DNA of 64,000 nt from JBKHYJ01 sp046565505 (lineage in GTDB: Bacteria; Acidobacteriota; Blastocatellia; UBA7656): NCBI GenBank assembly GCA_046565505.1, contig JBKHYJ010000015.1:62001-126000 (forward strand). Reading direction: 5' to 3'. The notes beneath the pieces are model-generated. The model did no database searches, was not told where the DNA came from, and saw nothing but the letters and a program-made list of their open reading frames with translations. Made by a program: the position numbers and the translations under genes. Shown in pieces: positions 44,207 to 52,904 of this stretch; position 1 is the first letter of the stretch, and the number at the start of each line of letters is the position of its first letter.

Positions 44207-44848
44207 ATGGGCCGCCGCATGCTGCTCGCGGTTTTCCTCTTCGTGACAGTCGCCGGATGCGCGGTGCAGGAGCAGCCGCGACCCGGCGGGAACAGACCCG
44301 CGGCGGCGGGTCCGGCTCAACCGGCGAAGACCGCGCCGGCCCTGAGTAAGGCTAACCTGACGTATGAGGACCGCAAAGCGTGGCGCGAAATACTGAAGTG
44401 GCCCGACGAGTGCGAGCAGGCGTTTGACTACCCGGATAAGAGTTTCGGCGGGATCGAATTCCACCAGCTCGCGGAAAAGCAATACGTCGTACAGGTGACC
44501 TGTACGGGCGGCGCTTATCAAGGCTATCAGGTCTATTACTTCTACGACGAAACGGGGCAACAGCCCGCGGCGAAGCTGCTGACGTTTGAATCCCGCGAAT
44601 CCCAGGACGAAAAATCGTTGACCAGAACGGAGACAACCGAAGTCTGGGGCCAGGCCACATTCGACGATAAGGCGAAAGAGCTGAAGGTGTTTAACAGGTT
44701 CCGCGGCGCGGGCGACTGCGGGATACTGGCGACTTACGGGTTCGTTAACGGCGCGCCCGAGTTGAAAGAGTTGCGGGCGAAAATCAATTGCGACGGTAAG
44801 GGGGCCGAAAACCCCGAGAAGTGGAACAAGGTCGCGCCGCGCCAGTGA
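44207..44848 (+). CDS. lipoprotein of unknown function
   Basis: 213 residues with a lipoprotein signal: GRRMLLAVFLFVTVAGC, so the lipobox is VAGC with the lipidated Cys at residue 18. A Pro/Ala-rich linker (QPRPGGNRPAAAGP) follows, then a beta-rich domain of about 150 residues (YEDRKAWREILKWPDECE... FRGAGDCGILATYGF) with two further Cys pairs. The domain resembles DUF1176-like proteins in its DCG and ECE cysteines, but I am not sure of it. Met 41 of the longer frame is taken as the start because the lipobox fits. An upstream ATG at 44150 is the alternative. The protein should be attached to the periplasmic side of a membrane. Confidence 0.65.
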   Translation: MGRRMLLAVFLFVTVAGCAVQEQPRPGGNRPAAAGPAQPAKTAPALSKANLTYEDRKAWREILKWPDECEQAFDYPDKSFGGIEFHQLAEKQYVVQVTCTGGAYQGYQVYYFYDETGQQPAAKLLTFESRESQDEKSLTRTETTEVWGQATFDDKAKELKVFNRFRGAGDCGILATYGFVNGAPELKELRAKINCDGKGAENPEKWNKVAPRQ

Positions 44849-44910
44849 CGCCTCGGGTTTGATAGACCGCATTATTTTATGGGGTGCGGCACCTTTCACC
44901 ACGGGGCGCG

Positions 44911-44939
44911 TTGTAATTGAATTCGACTGTGTGTATGTT
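44911..44939 (+). promoter_or_regulatory. candidate promoter for the GH19 gene
   Basis: TTGTAA at 44911-44916 and TATGTT at 44934-44939 are separated by exactly 17 bases and lie 48 bases ahead of the start codon. Each has 4 of 6 matches to consensus. Confidence 0.4.
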
Positions 44940-44986
44940 GTCTGCTCTACAAATCAAATTTCTACGATCTAGCGCGGAGAGGGCGA

Positions 44987-45592
44987 ATGAAATTCAATCA
45001 CACGACATTCTTCAACAGCTACAGGGAGATTTACGGCAAACTCAATCAGACGCAGGTGTCGGGCCTTGATAACCTGGTCGGTTACATAGAGCTTGATAAC
45101 GACGTGACGGACCTGCGCTGGGCCGCCTACATGCTCGCGACCGTCAAGCATGAGTGCGCAGACACTTTTCAGCCGATCACCGAGCGCGGCGCGAAATCAT
45201 ATTTCGACAAGTACGAGCCGGGGACGAGTATCGGAAAGAATCTTGGCAACACGGTCAAAGGCGATGGGTATCTGTACCGCGGGCGCGGCTACGTGCAGCT
45301 GACGGGGAGGGCGAATTACGAGAAGATGAGCAACAACCTCGGGTTAACCGGGGAGGACGATTTGATCGTTCGCCCCGACAACGCCCTGCACCCGGATGTC
45401 GCTTACCGCATCATGTCTTACGGGATGCGCTTCGGCTCCTTTACAAGCAAAAAGCTCAATGATTACATTAACGGGACTACCTGCGACTACTCCAACGCGC
45501 GGCGGATCATCAATGGCACGGACCAGGCAGCGAAGATCAAAGGCTACGCCGTCAACTTTGAATCCGTGCTTAAAAGCAGTCTGATTTCTTGA
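44987..45592 (+). CDS. GH19 chitinase/lysozyme-like endolysin
   Basis: 201 residues of the GH19 fold, short as in phage endolysins. The catalytic glutamate is expected in TVKHECADTF (about residue 58) with a second acid in PITERGAKSYFDKYE. YRGRGYVQLTGRANY is the strongly conserved substrate-binding stretch. There is no signal peptide and no wall-binding domain. The enzyme would cleave peptidoglycan or chitin. The absence of an export signal suggests release by lysis or by another secretion route, as in phage endolysins and some effector proteins; no holin, spanin or immunity gene is visible beside it. Confidence 0.85.
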   Translation: MKFNHTTFFNSYREIYGKLNQTQVSGLDNLVGYIELDNDVTDLRWAAYMLATVKHECADTFQPITERGAKSYFDKYEPGTSIGKNLGNTVKGDGYLYRGRGYVQLTGRANYEKMSNNLGLTGEDDLIVRPDNALHPDVAYRIMSYGMRFGSFTSKKLNDYINGTTCDYSNARRIINGTDQAAKIKGYAVNFESVLKSSLIS

Positions 45593-45601
45593 GCGGCCCG
45601 T

Positions 45602-45625
45602 GGCGCGCGGAAAGTGCCGCGCGCC
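45602..45625 (+). terminator. 9-bp hairpin after the GH19 gene
   Basis: GGCGCGCGG (45602-45610) pairs perfectly with CCGCGCGCC (45617-45625) around the loop AAAGTG, ten bases after the stop codon. No T tract follows. Confidence 0.55.
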
Positions 45626-45737
45626 GCGGCCTGGCGGCCCTGACGCCGCTTGTCGCGCGGCGAGGCGTTGTTGCCGGCGCGTTACTTGATTGAGTGATTA
45701 CCGTTCGCCATAATCTTGAAATTTAAGGGGAGCACTT

Positions 45738-46202
45738 ATGCAGGAGACCGAAGCAGTCGCGGACCAGTTGAAGCGAGCCTATGAAGGTGAGGCATGGCAT
45801 GGCCCTTCACTGAAAGAGATTTTAGCGGGCGTGACGGCCGAGCAGGCGGCACGCAGGCCCATAGCAGGCGCGCATAGCATCTGGGAAATAGTGCTTCACA
45901 TCGCGGCCTGGGAAGGGACCGTTCGAGCGAGGCTTGAGGGTGAGTACCTGTTAGAGCCTTCCGAGGGCGACTGGCCCGCGGTCGAGGATACCGGCGAGGA
46001 GGCCTGGAGGGAGGCTCTTGCAAAACTTGAGAGCAGTCATATGAAGCTGCGAGAGGCGGTCTCCCGGTTGGATGGCGCGCGATTGTTTGAGCCTCTTGCC
46101 GAGGGCAAGCCGTCCTCTTACTTTACGCTTCATGGCATCGTCCAACATGACCTGTACCACGCGGGTCAAATCGCCTTGTTGAAGAAGGCCGCCACGTCTT
46201 AG
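45738..46202 (+). CDS. DinB-family metalloenzyme-like protein
   Basis: 154 residues forming a four-helix DinB bundle. The His triad that binds a metal is visible: H in EIVLHIAAW and the pair in IVQHDLYHAGQI. The SIWEIVLHI and YHAGQIALLK segments are typical. Members include thiol-dependent S-transferases (BSH or mycothiol) and damage-induced proteins; no activity can be assigned. The GGGGAGCAC site precedes the ATG. No signal peptide. Confidence 0.85.
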   Translation: MQETEAVADQLKRAYEGEAWHGPSLKEILAGVTAEQAARRPIAGAHSIWEIVLHIAAWEGTVRARLEGEYLLEPSEGDWPAVEDTGEEAWREALAKLESSHMKLREAVSRLDGARLFEPLAEGKPSSYFTLHGIVQHDLYHAGQIALLKKAATS

Positions 46203-46443
46203 CCGCGCCCCGGAACTCCTGACGCAGTGGGCATACCTGAACGTCATGAGCCGCCAATATGCGCGCTTCTGAGGGCCCGGCGGGTCGAGTAATTCCGGCG
46301 GAGGTCGCCGACGGGTGGCGTGGCTTCTCGCGAGCATTTCATCAACGCATGCGGAGTGAATGCCGCAGCGAACATCAGACGGCCTCGCCATGCGGCCGGC
46401 TGCTGTTCCACTGCGGCAAATCACTCTACAGGGAAAGACCCAT

Positions 46444-46674
46444 CTACTGGCTCTGACCCGCGCCGCGTCCGGTCTTCTGTTGAAGCTCCTCGATCCGCTT
46501 AGAAGCTTCCGCCTTTGTGAGGTTGTCATCCATCGGCTCTTTAGCTTCCTCTGAGAGCGTCTTGAGATATGAGCGTTGCGCGCCGGTCATCGGCTCGTCC
46601 CCCGTGGTCCAATCGTCAGGATTCTTGACGGTGTTGCTGCTGTCAGACTGTTCCTGTGTACGTTTATCTGTCAT
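46444..46674 (-). CDS. DUF3072-domain protein
   Basis: 76 residues with the DUF3072 pattern: NPDDWTTGDEPMTGAQRSYLKTLSEEA, then LTKAEASKRIEELQQKTGR. This is a small acidic, largely helical protein of unknown function found in soil bacteria. The ATG at 46674 is favoured because GGGAG lies 8 bases upstream; a GTG two codons earlier is too close to that site. It is convergent with the DinB gene and separated from the ABC permease gene by about 160 bases. Confidence 0.75.
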   Translation of the reverse strand: MTDKRTQEQSDSSNTVKNPDDWTTGDEPMTGAQRSYLKTLSEEAKEPMDDNLTKAEASKRIEELQQKTGRGAGQSQ

Positions 46675-46833
46675 TGTCACAATCTCCCTCTTTCAAATTG
46701 TTTGGATTCATGCCAAATCGCGGGGTTTCACCTATATCAATTGCAGGAATTGTGCCAGAGACTCCTAAGAAAAACGCACAGACTCGGCCGCCTAGCCGAG
46801 ATCATCATAAGTCTGGCGAGGTTTATTCGCTGT

Positions 46834-49479
46834 TCACTCGTAACGCAGGGCGATCATCGGATCGACTTTCGTGGCGCGCCGCGCCGGAAGGTAAGAGGCC
46901 AGAAGCCCCACAGCCATCAGCACGCCGGGGACACTGACGAAGGTTAACGAATCGGTAACGGTGACCCCATAAAGCAGGCTCGCCATCAGGTGCGTCAGGC
47001 CATACGCGCCGACCAGCCCCGCGCCTACGCCTGTCAGGGTCAGCGTCAGCCCTTCGCCTAGCACCAGCCGCAAAACATCGGCGGCCTGTGCCCCTAGAGC
47101 CAGGCGTATGCCGAGCTCACGCCTGCGCAGCGTGACCGCGTAATTCATCACGCCATAGACCCCCACGGCCGCCAGCGTCAGCGCGAGCACGGCGAATGCG
47201 ATCAGCAGCGTCATGTTGAAGCGCCTGCCGGACAGCGAGGCCGCAAGCACCTGCTCCATCGTTCCGACATTCGTAAGCGCCTGCTCTTTGTCCACCGCAT
47301 AAATGGCTTTGGAAATGGGCTGGATGAAATTCTGAGGGTCGGAGGCCGTCCGCGCCACGAACGTCATGTAGGGCCGCGGGGCCTGTTTGTATGACATATA
47401 CATCATCGCCGACTCATCGGCGTCGAGCCCGGACTTCACGTCGCCGACCACGCCGACTATCTCGCGCGGCCCTTGCTTGAGGTGGAAAGAGGGCGTCAGC
47501 CGCTTGCCTATCGGGTCCTCGCCCGGCCAGAATCGGCGGGCCATCGTCTCGCTTATTATGATGACCGGCACCGCATTCTCGCGGTCCTGGTCTGTGAAGA
47601 AGCGGCCCTGCCGCAAGGGGATTCCCATCGCGCGGAAGTAGTCCGGGCTGATGTAGCGCGTCTGCGCCATCGGCTGCTCGGCCACGGCCGGCCCGGGCCG
47701 GCCTTCGATAGTAAAGGGCTGCGTCGATCCGCCGCCAGCCAAAGGGAGTGTGGTGGTAGCGCCTGCGGAGACGACGCCCGGAATGGCGGCGACCTGTTCG
47801 AGCACGCGGTCAAAGAATGCGGCCTGCTGGCGACCGTCAGAATATTTAATGGGAGACAGCCCTACGCTCATCGTCAGCGTGTTGCTGATGTTGAAGCCGG
47901 GATCGACTCGTTGCAGCTTCCAGAAGCTCCGAATCATAAGGCCCGCCCCGATGAGGAGTATAAGCGACAGGGCCACCTCGCAAATCACCAGCGCCTTGCG
48001 CGTGCGCTGCTTGGCGGAACTGCCCCCGGTCCGCCCCGTGCCCTGTTTCAGAGTTTCACTTGTGTCGGCGGCCGCGAACTGAAATGCGGGCGCGATCCCG
48101 GCCGCAATCCCCGCGCCGAAAGAGACTAGCAGCGTGAAGCCGAGCGCCCATTTGTCGAGGCCGATTTCGCCGTGGTTAGGCAGGCTGCCGGAGCTTAGTT
48201 GTACGAGCAGATGGCCCCCCCATCCGGCGAGCAGAAGACCGAGCAGACCCCCCGCGACCGCGAGCAAGACGCTTTCGCTGAGTAGCTGCCGGACGATCCT
48301 GGCGCGAGGGGCGCCGAGCGCGATGCGTATCGCGATCTCTTTTCTGCGGTTGGCCCCCCTGGCGAGCATGAGGTTTGCGACGTTCGCGCAGGCGATCAAA
48401 AGCACGAACCCCACGGCGCTGAAAAGCACCAGCAGCGCCGGGCGGACGTCGCCGATCAGGTCCTCCTGTAGCGGGATGACCACCGCGCCCCATCCCTTAT
48501 CCTCTTCTGGATACTGTTGTTCGAGTCTGCCCGAAATTGTGCCCATCTCCGCCCGCGCCTGCGACAGAGAAACGCCCTGCTTTAACCGCGCGATGACCAG
48601 GTAATCATGAATTGATCTGGTCTGTCTTTCCGCGTCATCCCACGCAAGCGGCACCCACAGCTCGGCCTCAGACGGGAACTCGAACCCCGCCGGCATGATC
48701 CCCACCACCGTGAAACTTCGGCTGTTCAGGGTCAGGCTCTGGCCGATCAGATTAGGGATGGCCCCGAAGGCGCGCTGCCAGAGTCCGTGGCTGATAACGA
48801 CCACCTGGTCGCGCCCCGGCTGCTCTTCTTCGGGCAGAAAAGTGCGGCCCTGGCTCGCGTTGGACCGCAACACCGGAAAGAAGTCCGAAGAGACGGCGGC
48901 GCCTGTGACCGCTACGGGGTCGCCGCCGGCGCTGAGACTGAAGCCTGCGTACTGGTAAATAGCCATCTGCTCGAAGGCGCTACTCTGCTCCTTCCAATCC
49001 AGGTAGTTCGCCGGTGATACGGAAAACCTATTCATGCCCGGAAAACTCTCCTGCGGCGGGGTGTGCCAGACGGCCACTATCCGCTCGGAATCAGGGTATG
49101 GCAGCGGCCTGAGCAGGAGGCCATTGACGACGCTGAATATGGCCGTGTTCGCGCCTATGCCGAGCGCGAGTGACAACACCGCGACCGTAGTGAAGACCGG
49201 GCTCTTGACCAGCACGCGCAGGCCGTAGCGAAAATCCTGCCACATGGTTTCCAGGAAATAACCCATTCTAACCTCCCTCACTCTCTCTTTGACTTGCTCC
49301 ACCCCGCCAATTTCTATCAGGGCCGCGCGCCGGGCCTCTCCCGCCTCGGCCCCTTCGGCGACCTTGGCCTCGACCAGCATTTCCAGGTATGCCTCGATCT
49401 CTTCCGAGAACTCCCGCTCAACTCTGTCCTTCAGGGTCAGGTTGCGCCAGAGGCTCGCCAGGCGAGTTAGTAGCGGCAT
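46834..49479 (-). CDS. acidobacterial MacB/FtsX-type ABC permease with N-terminal prefix
   Basis: 881 residues. Residues 1-72 are the helical prefix seen in the acidobacterial permease family (EFSEEIEAYLEMLVEA, ARRAALIEIGGVEQVKE). The double MacB layout follows, with YGLRVLVKSPVFTTVAVLSLALGIGANTAIFSV as helix 1, LMLARGANRRKEIAIRIALG in the middle and LRRRELGIRLALGAQAAD near the end. It lies 12 bases downstream of the padR-like gene on the same strand, so both form one transcript. The ATPase partner is not adjacent; the nearest (54306) is divergent and has its own permease. The exported substrate is unknown. Confidence 0.92.
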   Translation of the reverse strand: MPLLTRLASLWRNLTLKDRVEREFSEEIEAYLEMLVEAKVAEGAEAGEARRAALIEIGGVEQVKERVREVRMGYFLETMWQDFRYGLRVLVKSPVFTTVAVLSLALGIGANTAIFSVVNGLLLRPLPYPDSERIVAVWHTPPQESFPGMNRFSVSPANYLDWKEQSSAFEQMAIYQYAGFSLSAGGDPVAVTGAAVSSDFFPVLRSNASQGRTFLPEEEQPGRDQVVVISHGLWQRAFGAIPNLIGQSLTLNSRSFTVVGIMPAGFEFPSEAELWVPLAWDDAERQTRSIHDYLVIARLKQGVSLSQARAEMGTISGRLEQQYPEEDKGWGAVVIPLQEDLIGDVRPALLVLFSAVGFVLLIACANVANLMLARGANRRKEIAIRIALGAPRARIVRQLLSESVLLAVAGGLLGLLLAGWGGHLLVQLSSGSLPNHGEIGLDKWALGFTLLVSFGAGIAAGIAPAFQFAAADTSETLKQGTGRTGGSSAKQRTRKALVICEVALSLILLIGAGLMIRSFWKLQRVDPGFNISNTLTMSVGLSPIKYSDGRQQAAFFDRVLEQVAAIPGVVSAGATTTLPLAGGGSTQPFTIEGRPGPAVAEQPMAQTRYISPDYFRAMGIPLRQGRFFTDQDRENAVPVIIISETMARRFWPGEDPIGKRLTPSFHLKQGPREIVGVVGDVKSGLDADESAMMYMSYKQAPRPYMTFVARTASDPQNFIQPISKAIYAVDKEQALTNVGTMEQVLAASLSGRRFNMTLLIAFAVLALTLAAVGVYGVMNYAVTLRRRELGIRLALGAQAADVLRLVLGEGLTLTLTGVGAGLVGAYGLTHLMASLLYGVTVTDSLTFVSVPGVLMAVGLLASYLPARRATKVDPMIALRYE

Positions 49480-49491
49480 GACTGCTTCTCC

Positions 49492-49824
49492 TTAGGTGGC
49501 CTTCAGGGCACTCATGATCGCCACGGAGATGCGCTGCCAGTCCTCCGTCTCGGCCTCAAGCTGGCGACGCCCGGCCCTGGTGAGGCGGTAATACTTGGCC
49601 CTGCGGTTGTTCTCCGAGTCCCCCCAGGACGAGCTTAGCCAGCCGGCCTGCTCCATACGGTGCAGCGCGGGGAAGAGGGAGCCGGGCTTGACCTGGAACG
49701 CCCCCTTGGTGATCTGTTCGATGCGGCGGGAAACGCCCAACCCGTGCAGCGGCCCGAGGGCCAGAGCTTTCAGCACCAGCAGGTGTAGCGTTCCCTGTAA
49801 CAAGTCTATCCTCCTTCCCGCCAT
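49492..49824 (-). CDS. PadR-family repressor
   Basis: 110 residues of the PadR-s1 type: a winged HTH (DLLQGTLHLLVLKAL at about 7-21, then GVSRRIEQITKGAF) followed by PGSLFPALHRMEQAGWL and RAKYYRLTRAGRRQLE. The long C-terminal helix makes the dimer. It is the first gene of the transcript with the permease, whose synthesis it should control. AGGAGGGGG precedes the ATG. The perfect palindrome upstream over its own -35 box indicates autoregulation. Confidence 0.92.
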   Translation of the reverse strand: MAGRRIDLLQGTLHLLVLKALALGPLHGLGVSRRIEQITKGAFQVKPGSLFPALHRMEQAGWLSSSWGDSENNRRAKYYRLTRAGRRQLEAETEDWQRISVAIMSALKAT

Positions 49825-49854
49825 GTCCCCCTCCTATAGACAGTCTGTAAGATA

Positions 49855-49889
49855 TGAATAGCCCTTCTCGTATAGAATGTCAATACGAG
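49855..49889 (-). promoter_or_regulatory. padR promoter with overlapping operator palindrome
   Basis: Reading leftwards, a perfect TTGACA -35 (49878-49883) lies 17 bases from TATTCA at 49855-49860 as the -10 (3 of 6 matches). The -35 sits inside the inverted repeat CTCGTAT (49867-49873) n9 ATACGAG (49883-49889). Binding of a dimeric repressor there would block the promoter. PadR proteins are known to recognise similar AT-centred palindromes. Confidence 0.65.
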
Positions 49890-50027
49890 TTCGCACGCCC
49901 CCGCGGTCGAGGGCGGGATCAAAGGGTCCGACGCGGCGCGACGCTGCCAGGAGGCCATCAGCCCGGCGGACGCGGCAGTGACGACGGCTTAAACATGGCG
50001 CGCGTAGGGCCTCTTTACTGATACCGC

Positions 50028-50057
50028 TTGACATCGCGTCGGAGGGCGGTCGAAAAT
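50028..50057 (+). promoter_or_regulatory. candidate promoter of the LuxE-like gene run
   Basis: A perfect TTGACA at 50028-50033 is followed 18 bases later by GAAAAT at 50052-50057 (4 of 6). It lies about 40 bases upstream of the start codon and would transcribe the plus-strand genes. Confidence 0.4.
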
Positions 50058-50091
50058 CCAAGCACGGTATTTTGATTTTGTAACTCTGAGA

Positions 50092-51189
50092 ATGCCAGTG
50101 AAATCTACCAGGGAATCTGACCTGCAGTCTAAAGTGAAGGCGTCGCGCGAACGCCTCGACGCGTGGGTGCGCGAGATCATCGAGTGGCACTTCGACCCGG
50201 CCACGGGCGCTCCGTTCTGGCTGGAATACGCCGAGAATTTAGATTGGGACCCGCGGCGCGAGATCGGCGGCTACGACGACCTTGCCCGCTTCGGCTTCTT
50301 TCAAGACGAGTGGCTTCGGGGCGGACCCGTGCGGCGGTGGGTCCCTAAAGCTTATGCCGACCGCCCTATTTATGTCTTCGAGACCGGCGGGAGCACCGGG
50401 GTCCCTAAATCCCGAATAAGCGTCGAGGATTTCCGCATAGACTACGAGGCGTTCAGCGCCACGCTGCCCGACGATGCTTTCCCGAAGAATTCCGATTGGC
50501 TGATGGTAGGCCCATCAGGCCCGCGCAGGCTGCGGCTGGCCGTCGAGCACCTGGCGCAGTACCGCGGGGGCATCTGCTTCATGGTCGACCTGGACCCCCG
50601 CTGGGTCATCAAGCTGATTAAGATGGGCCAGGCCGAGATGGCCGAGAAATACAAACAGCATGTGGTCGAACAGGCGCTCACATTGCTGAAGGCGCATGAG
50701 AATATCCGCTGCCTGTTTACTACGCCGAAGCTGCTCGAAGCCCTCAGCGAAAAGGTCTCTTTAAAACGGATGGGCATTAAGGGCGTGTTCTGCGGCGGGA
50801 CCGAAATGACCCCGCAGTTCCACCGCTTCGCCGTTGAGGAGTTGCTCGACGGCGTCTACTTCGCGCCGACTTATGGGAATACTTTGATGGGGCTTGCCGT
50901 GCACAAGCCGCTGATGCCGGAAGACAACTATGCCATCATCTACTACCCGCCCTGGCCGCGGGCGGTGGTCGAAGTAGTTGACCCAGACAACCCGGGCCAG
51001 GTCGTGCGGTACGGCGAGACGGGGCGCGTGCAGCTCACGACGCTGACGAAAGAGTTTTTCATGCCGCGCTTCCTCGAGCGCGACGAGGCCGAGCGTGAAC
51101 CCCCCTTCGATCTCTACCCCTGGGACGGGGTCCGAAACGTCCGGCCCTTCTCCCGCTTGCAGGCGGCCGTAGTTGAAGGAGTCTACTGA
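50092..51189 (+). CDS. LuxE-like / phenylacetate-CoA-ligase-like adenylating enzyme
   Basis: 365 residues of the ANL-related acyl-protein synthetase/LuxE type. The nucleotide-binding loop ETGGSTGVPKS at about 97-107 and GVFCGGTEMTPQF at about 240-252 are recognisable. YGNTLMG and YGETGRVQLTTL form the usual acceptor/A8-like region. The role would be to activate a fatty or aromatic acid as acyl-adenylate and hand it to a reductase. It is followed by an ALDH-fold LuxC-like reductase, which is the order of a fatty-acid reductase system. GAGA lies before the ATG but the ribosome-binding site is weak. It is not part of a luciferase operon. Confidence 0.78.
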   Translation: MPVKSTRESDLQSKVKASRERLDAWVREIIEWHFDPATGAPFWLEYAENLDWDPRREIGGYDDLARFGFFQDEWLRGGPVRRWVPKAYADRPIYVFETGGSTGVPKSRISVEDFRIDYEAFSATLPDDAFPKNSDWLMVGPSGPRRLRLAVEHLAQYRGGICFMVDLDPRWVIKLIKMGQAEMAEKYKQHVVEQALTLLKAHENIRCLFTTPKLLEALSEKVSLKRMGIKGVFCGGTEMTPQFHRFAVEELLDGVYFAPTYGNTLMGLAVHKPLMPEDNYAIIYYPPWPRAVVEVVDPDNPGQVVRYGETGRVQLTTLTKEFFMPRFLERDEAEREPPFDLYPWDGVRNVRPFSRLQAAVVEGVY

Positions 51190-51333
51190 TTTTGGATTTT
51201 AGATTTTGGATTTTGGATTGGCGGAGCTTCGACCGCCTCGGCACTTTACTCTCACCCGACGCGGCACGAGCCCGTCGCCTCTCGCCGCGCGGTCAATCCG
51301 CTAATCCAAAATCCAAAATCTAAAATCCAAAAT
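51189..51333. repeat. perfect 31-bp inverted repeat between the LuxE- and LuxC-like genes
   Basis: Bases 51189-51219 are an exact reverse complement of 51303-51333. The arms are AT-rich, built from repeats of TTTTGGA and TTTTAGA, and enclose an 83-base GC-rich spacer. The left arm starts at the last base of the stop codon of the LuxE-like gene; the right arm ends 11 bases before the ATG of the LuxC-like gene. Their AT content is unlike the surroundings, so the repeat may be a mobile palindromic element, a read-through terminator or an mRNA processing hairpin. Confidence 0.85.
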
Positions 51334-51344
51334 TCAAGGTCGTT

Positions 51345-52766
51345 ATGCTTCACATTCCCCTGCTCAGAAAAGGCGCACCTTACAGGAGCCTGGATGTCGC
51401 GCGCGTCCCGCATCATCGGACGCGCGAATGCTTCGTCGAAATAAGTCAGGCTAACGCCGGGCTGATAAGGCGCGACCTGCTCGACCAGCGGGCGGGCCGC
51501 GAGGCCCTCTCGCGATTCTCCTGCGCAGAGCTAGTTGAGATTTGCGCGCGCGCGGCCGGTCATTTTATGAACGACACGCTGGCCTTGGGCAACGCCGAGC
51601 AATCGCCGCAAGATTACGTCGAGCAGATTTCGGCGACTACAGGACTACCGCACGTCCTCGCTCGCAAGAACATGCGAAAGATTCACAGCATGCTCTCTCA
51701 GATGGGCAGCGTCCTGGGCGGGCTCACCAGGGGGCTGGACCTGTCTGTGCTCGACTCCGGTTTCGCGCAGGCCGACTCGGGCGCGTTGAGCTTCTACCCG
51801 CGCGGCGAATCCCTGGGCGTGGTTCTTCCCAGCAATTCCCCGGGAGTCCATTCGCTCTGGATACCGTCGGTCGCTTTGAAGACGCCGCTCGTGTTGAAGC
51901 CCGGCGCGGCGGAGCCGTGGACGCCTTACCGCATCATACAGGCCTTGACCCGTGCGGGATGCCCCCGCGAAGCCTTCAGCTATTACCCGACCAGCCACGC
52001 CGGCGCGGGAGAAATCTTGTGCAACTGCGGGCGCGGGATGTTGTTCGGCGACTCCACTTCGACGGGCAAGTGGGCCGGCGACCCGCGCGTAGAGTTACAC
52101 GGCCCCGGCTACAGCAAGGTGGTCATAGGCGAAGACGCGATTGACGAATGGGAGAAGCACCTCGAAGTGATGATAGCCTCTATCCTTGAGAATGGCGGGC
52201 GGTCCTGCGTCAACGCGTCCGGGGTCTGGGTCCCGCGGCGCGGCAGGGAAATCGCCGAGGCCTTAGCCGAACGACTCTCTAAAGTTATCCCCCTGCCGGC
52301 CGAAGACGAGCAGGCGCAGTTGGCCCCCTTCGCTGACCCGGGCGTGGCCGCGCGCATCTCGCAAGGCATCGACCAGGGGCTACGGGAGCCCGGGGCGCGC
52401 GACGTTACCGCTTCCTACAGAGAAGGCGAGCGGCTTGTGATCTGGCAAAATTGCTCGTACCTTCTGCCCTCAATAATTTATTGTGAGAGCGCGGACCACC
52501 CGCTAGCCAACCGGGAATACCTCTTCCCATTCGCGAGCGTGGTCGAGGTGGACCAGGATGAGTTGCCCGAGCGACTCGGCCCCAGTTTAGTAGTCACGGC
52601 CATAACGTCGGACGACCGCCTCGTCCGCAGGCTGGTCACGTCCCCGCTTGTGGACCGCCTGAATCTCGGCCCGATCCCGACCAACCAGGTGAGCTGGGAC
52701 CAGCCGCACGAGGGAAATTTATTTGAACATTTGTATGCGCGAAGAGCGTTTCAGAGAGCGGGGTAG
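51345..52766 (+). CDS. LuxC-like acyl reductase (aldehyde dehydrogenase fold)
   Basis: 473 residues with an ALDH fold. The catalytic Cys is C288 in ENGGRSCVNASG. The cofactor-binding region includes SNSPGVHSLWIPSVALK with a KPGAAEPWTPYRI stretch, and a later DHPLANREYLFPFASVVEV aligns with the ALDH E-L-F-G-P type region. In luminous bacteria, LuxC reduces acyl-adenylate or acyl-enzyme to aldehyde with NADPH and partners with LuxE; here the same pair occurs with no luciferase. AAGGT lies before the ATG. The protein is cytosolic. Confidence 0.8.
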   Translation: MLHIPLLRKGAPYRSLDVARVPHHRTRECFVEISQANAGLIRRDLLDQRAGREALSRFSCAELVEICARAAGHFMNDTLALGNAEQSPQDYVEQISATTGLPHVLARKNMRKIHSMLSQMGSVLGGLTRGLDLSVLDSGFAQADSGALSFYPRGESLGVVLPSNSPGVHSLWIPSVALKTPLVLKPGAAEPWTPYRIIQALTRAGCPREAFSYYPTSHAGAGEILCNCGRGMLFGDSTSTGKWAGDPRVELHGPGYSKVVIGEDAIDEWEKHLEVMIASILENGGRSCVNASGVWVPRRGREIAEALAERLSKVIPLPAEDEQAQLAPFADPGVAARISQGIDQGLREPGARDVTASYREGERLVIWQNCSYLLPSIIYCESADHPLANREYLFPFASVVEVDQDELPERLGPSLVVTAITSDDRLVRRLVTSPLVDRLNLGPIPTNQVSWDQPHEGNLFEHLYARRAFQRAG

Positions 52767-52904
52767 GCCGACCAGCCGGGGGCCTGGCGGCAGTGTGGCG
52801 GCGGGATTCAGGATGCCGCTCCCGGCGGTTGAAACGCGGGTCGGGCGAGCCGGCATCGTCGCAAAGAGTTATTCCGACCTCCGCCGCGCGGCCACGACAG
52901 TTTT

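Noticed and set aside
50092..52766. Complete bioluminescence operon
   Set aside because: LuxE- and LuxC-like proteins are present but there is no luciferase (luxA/B), thioesterase (luxD) or flavin reductase gene.
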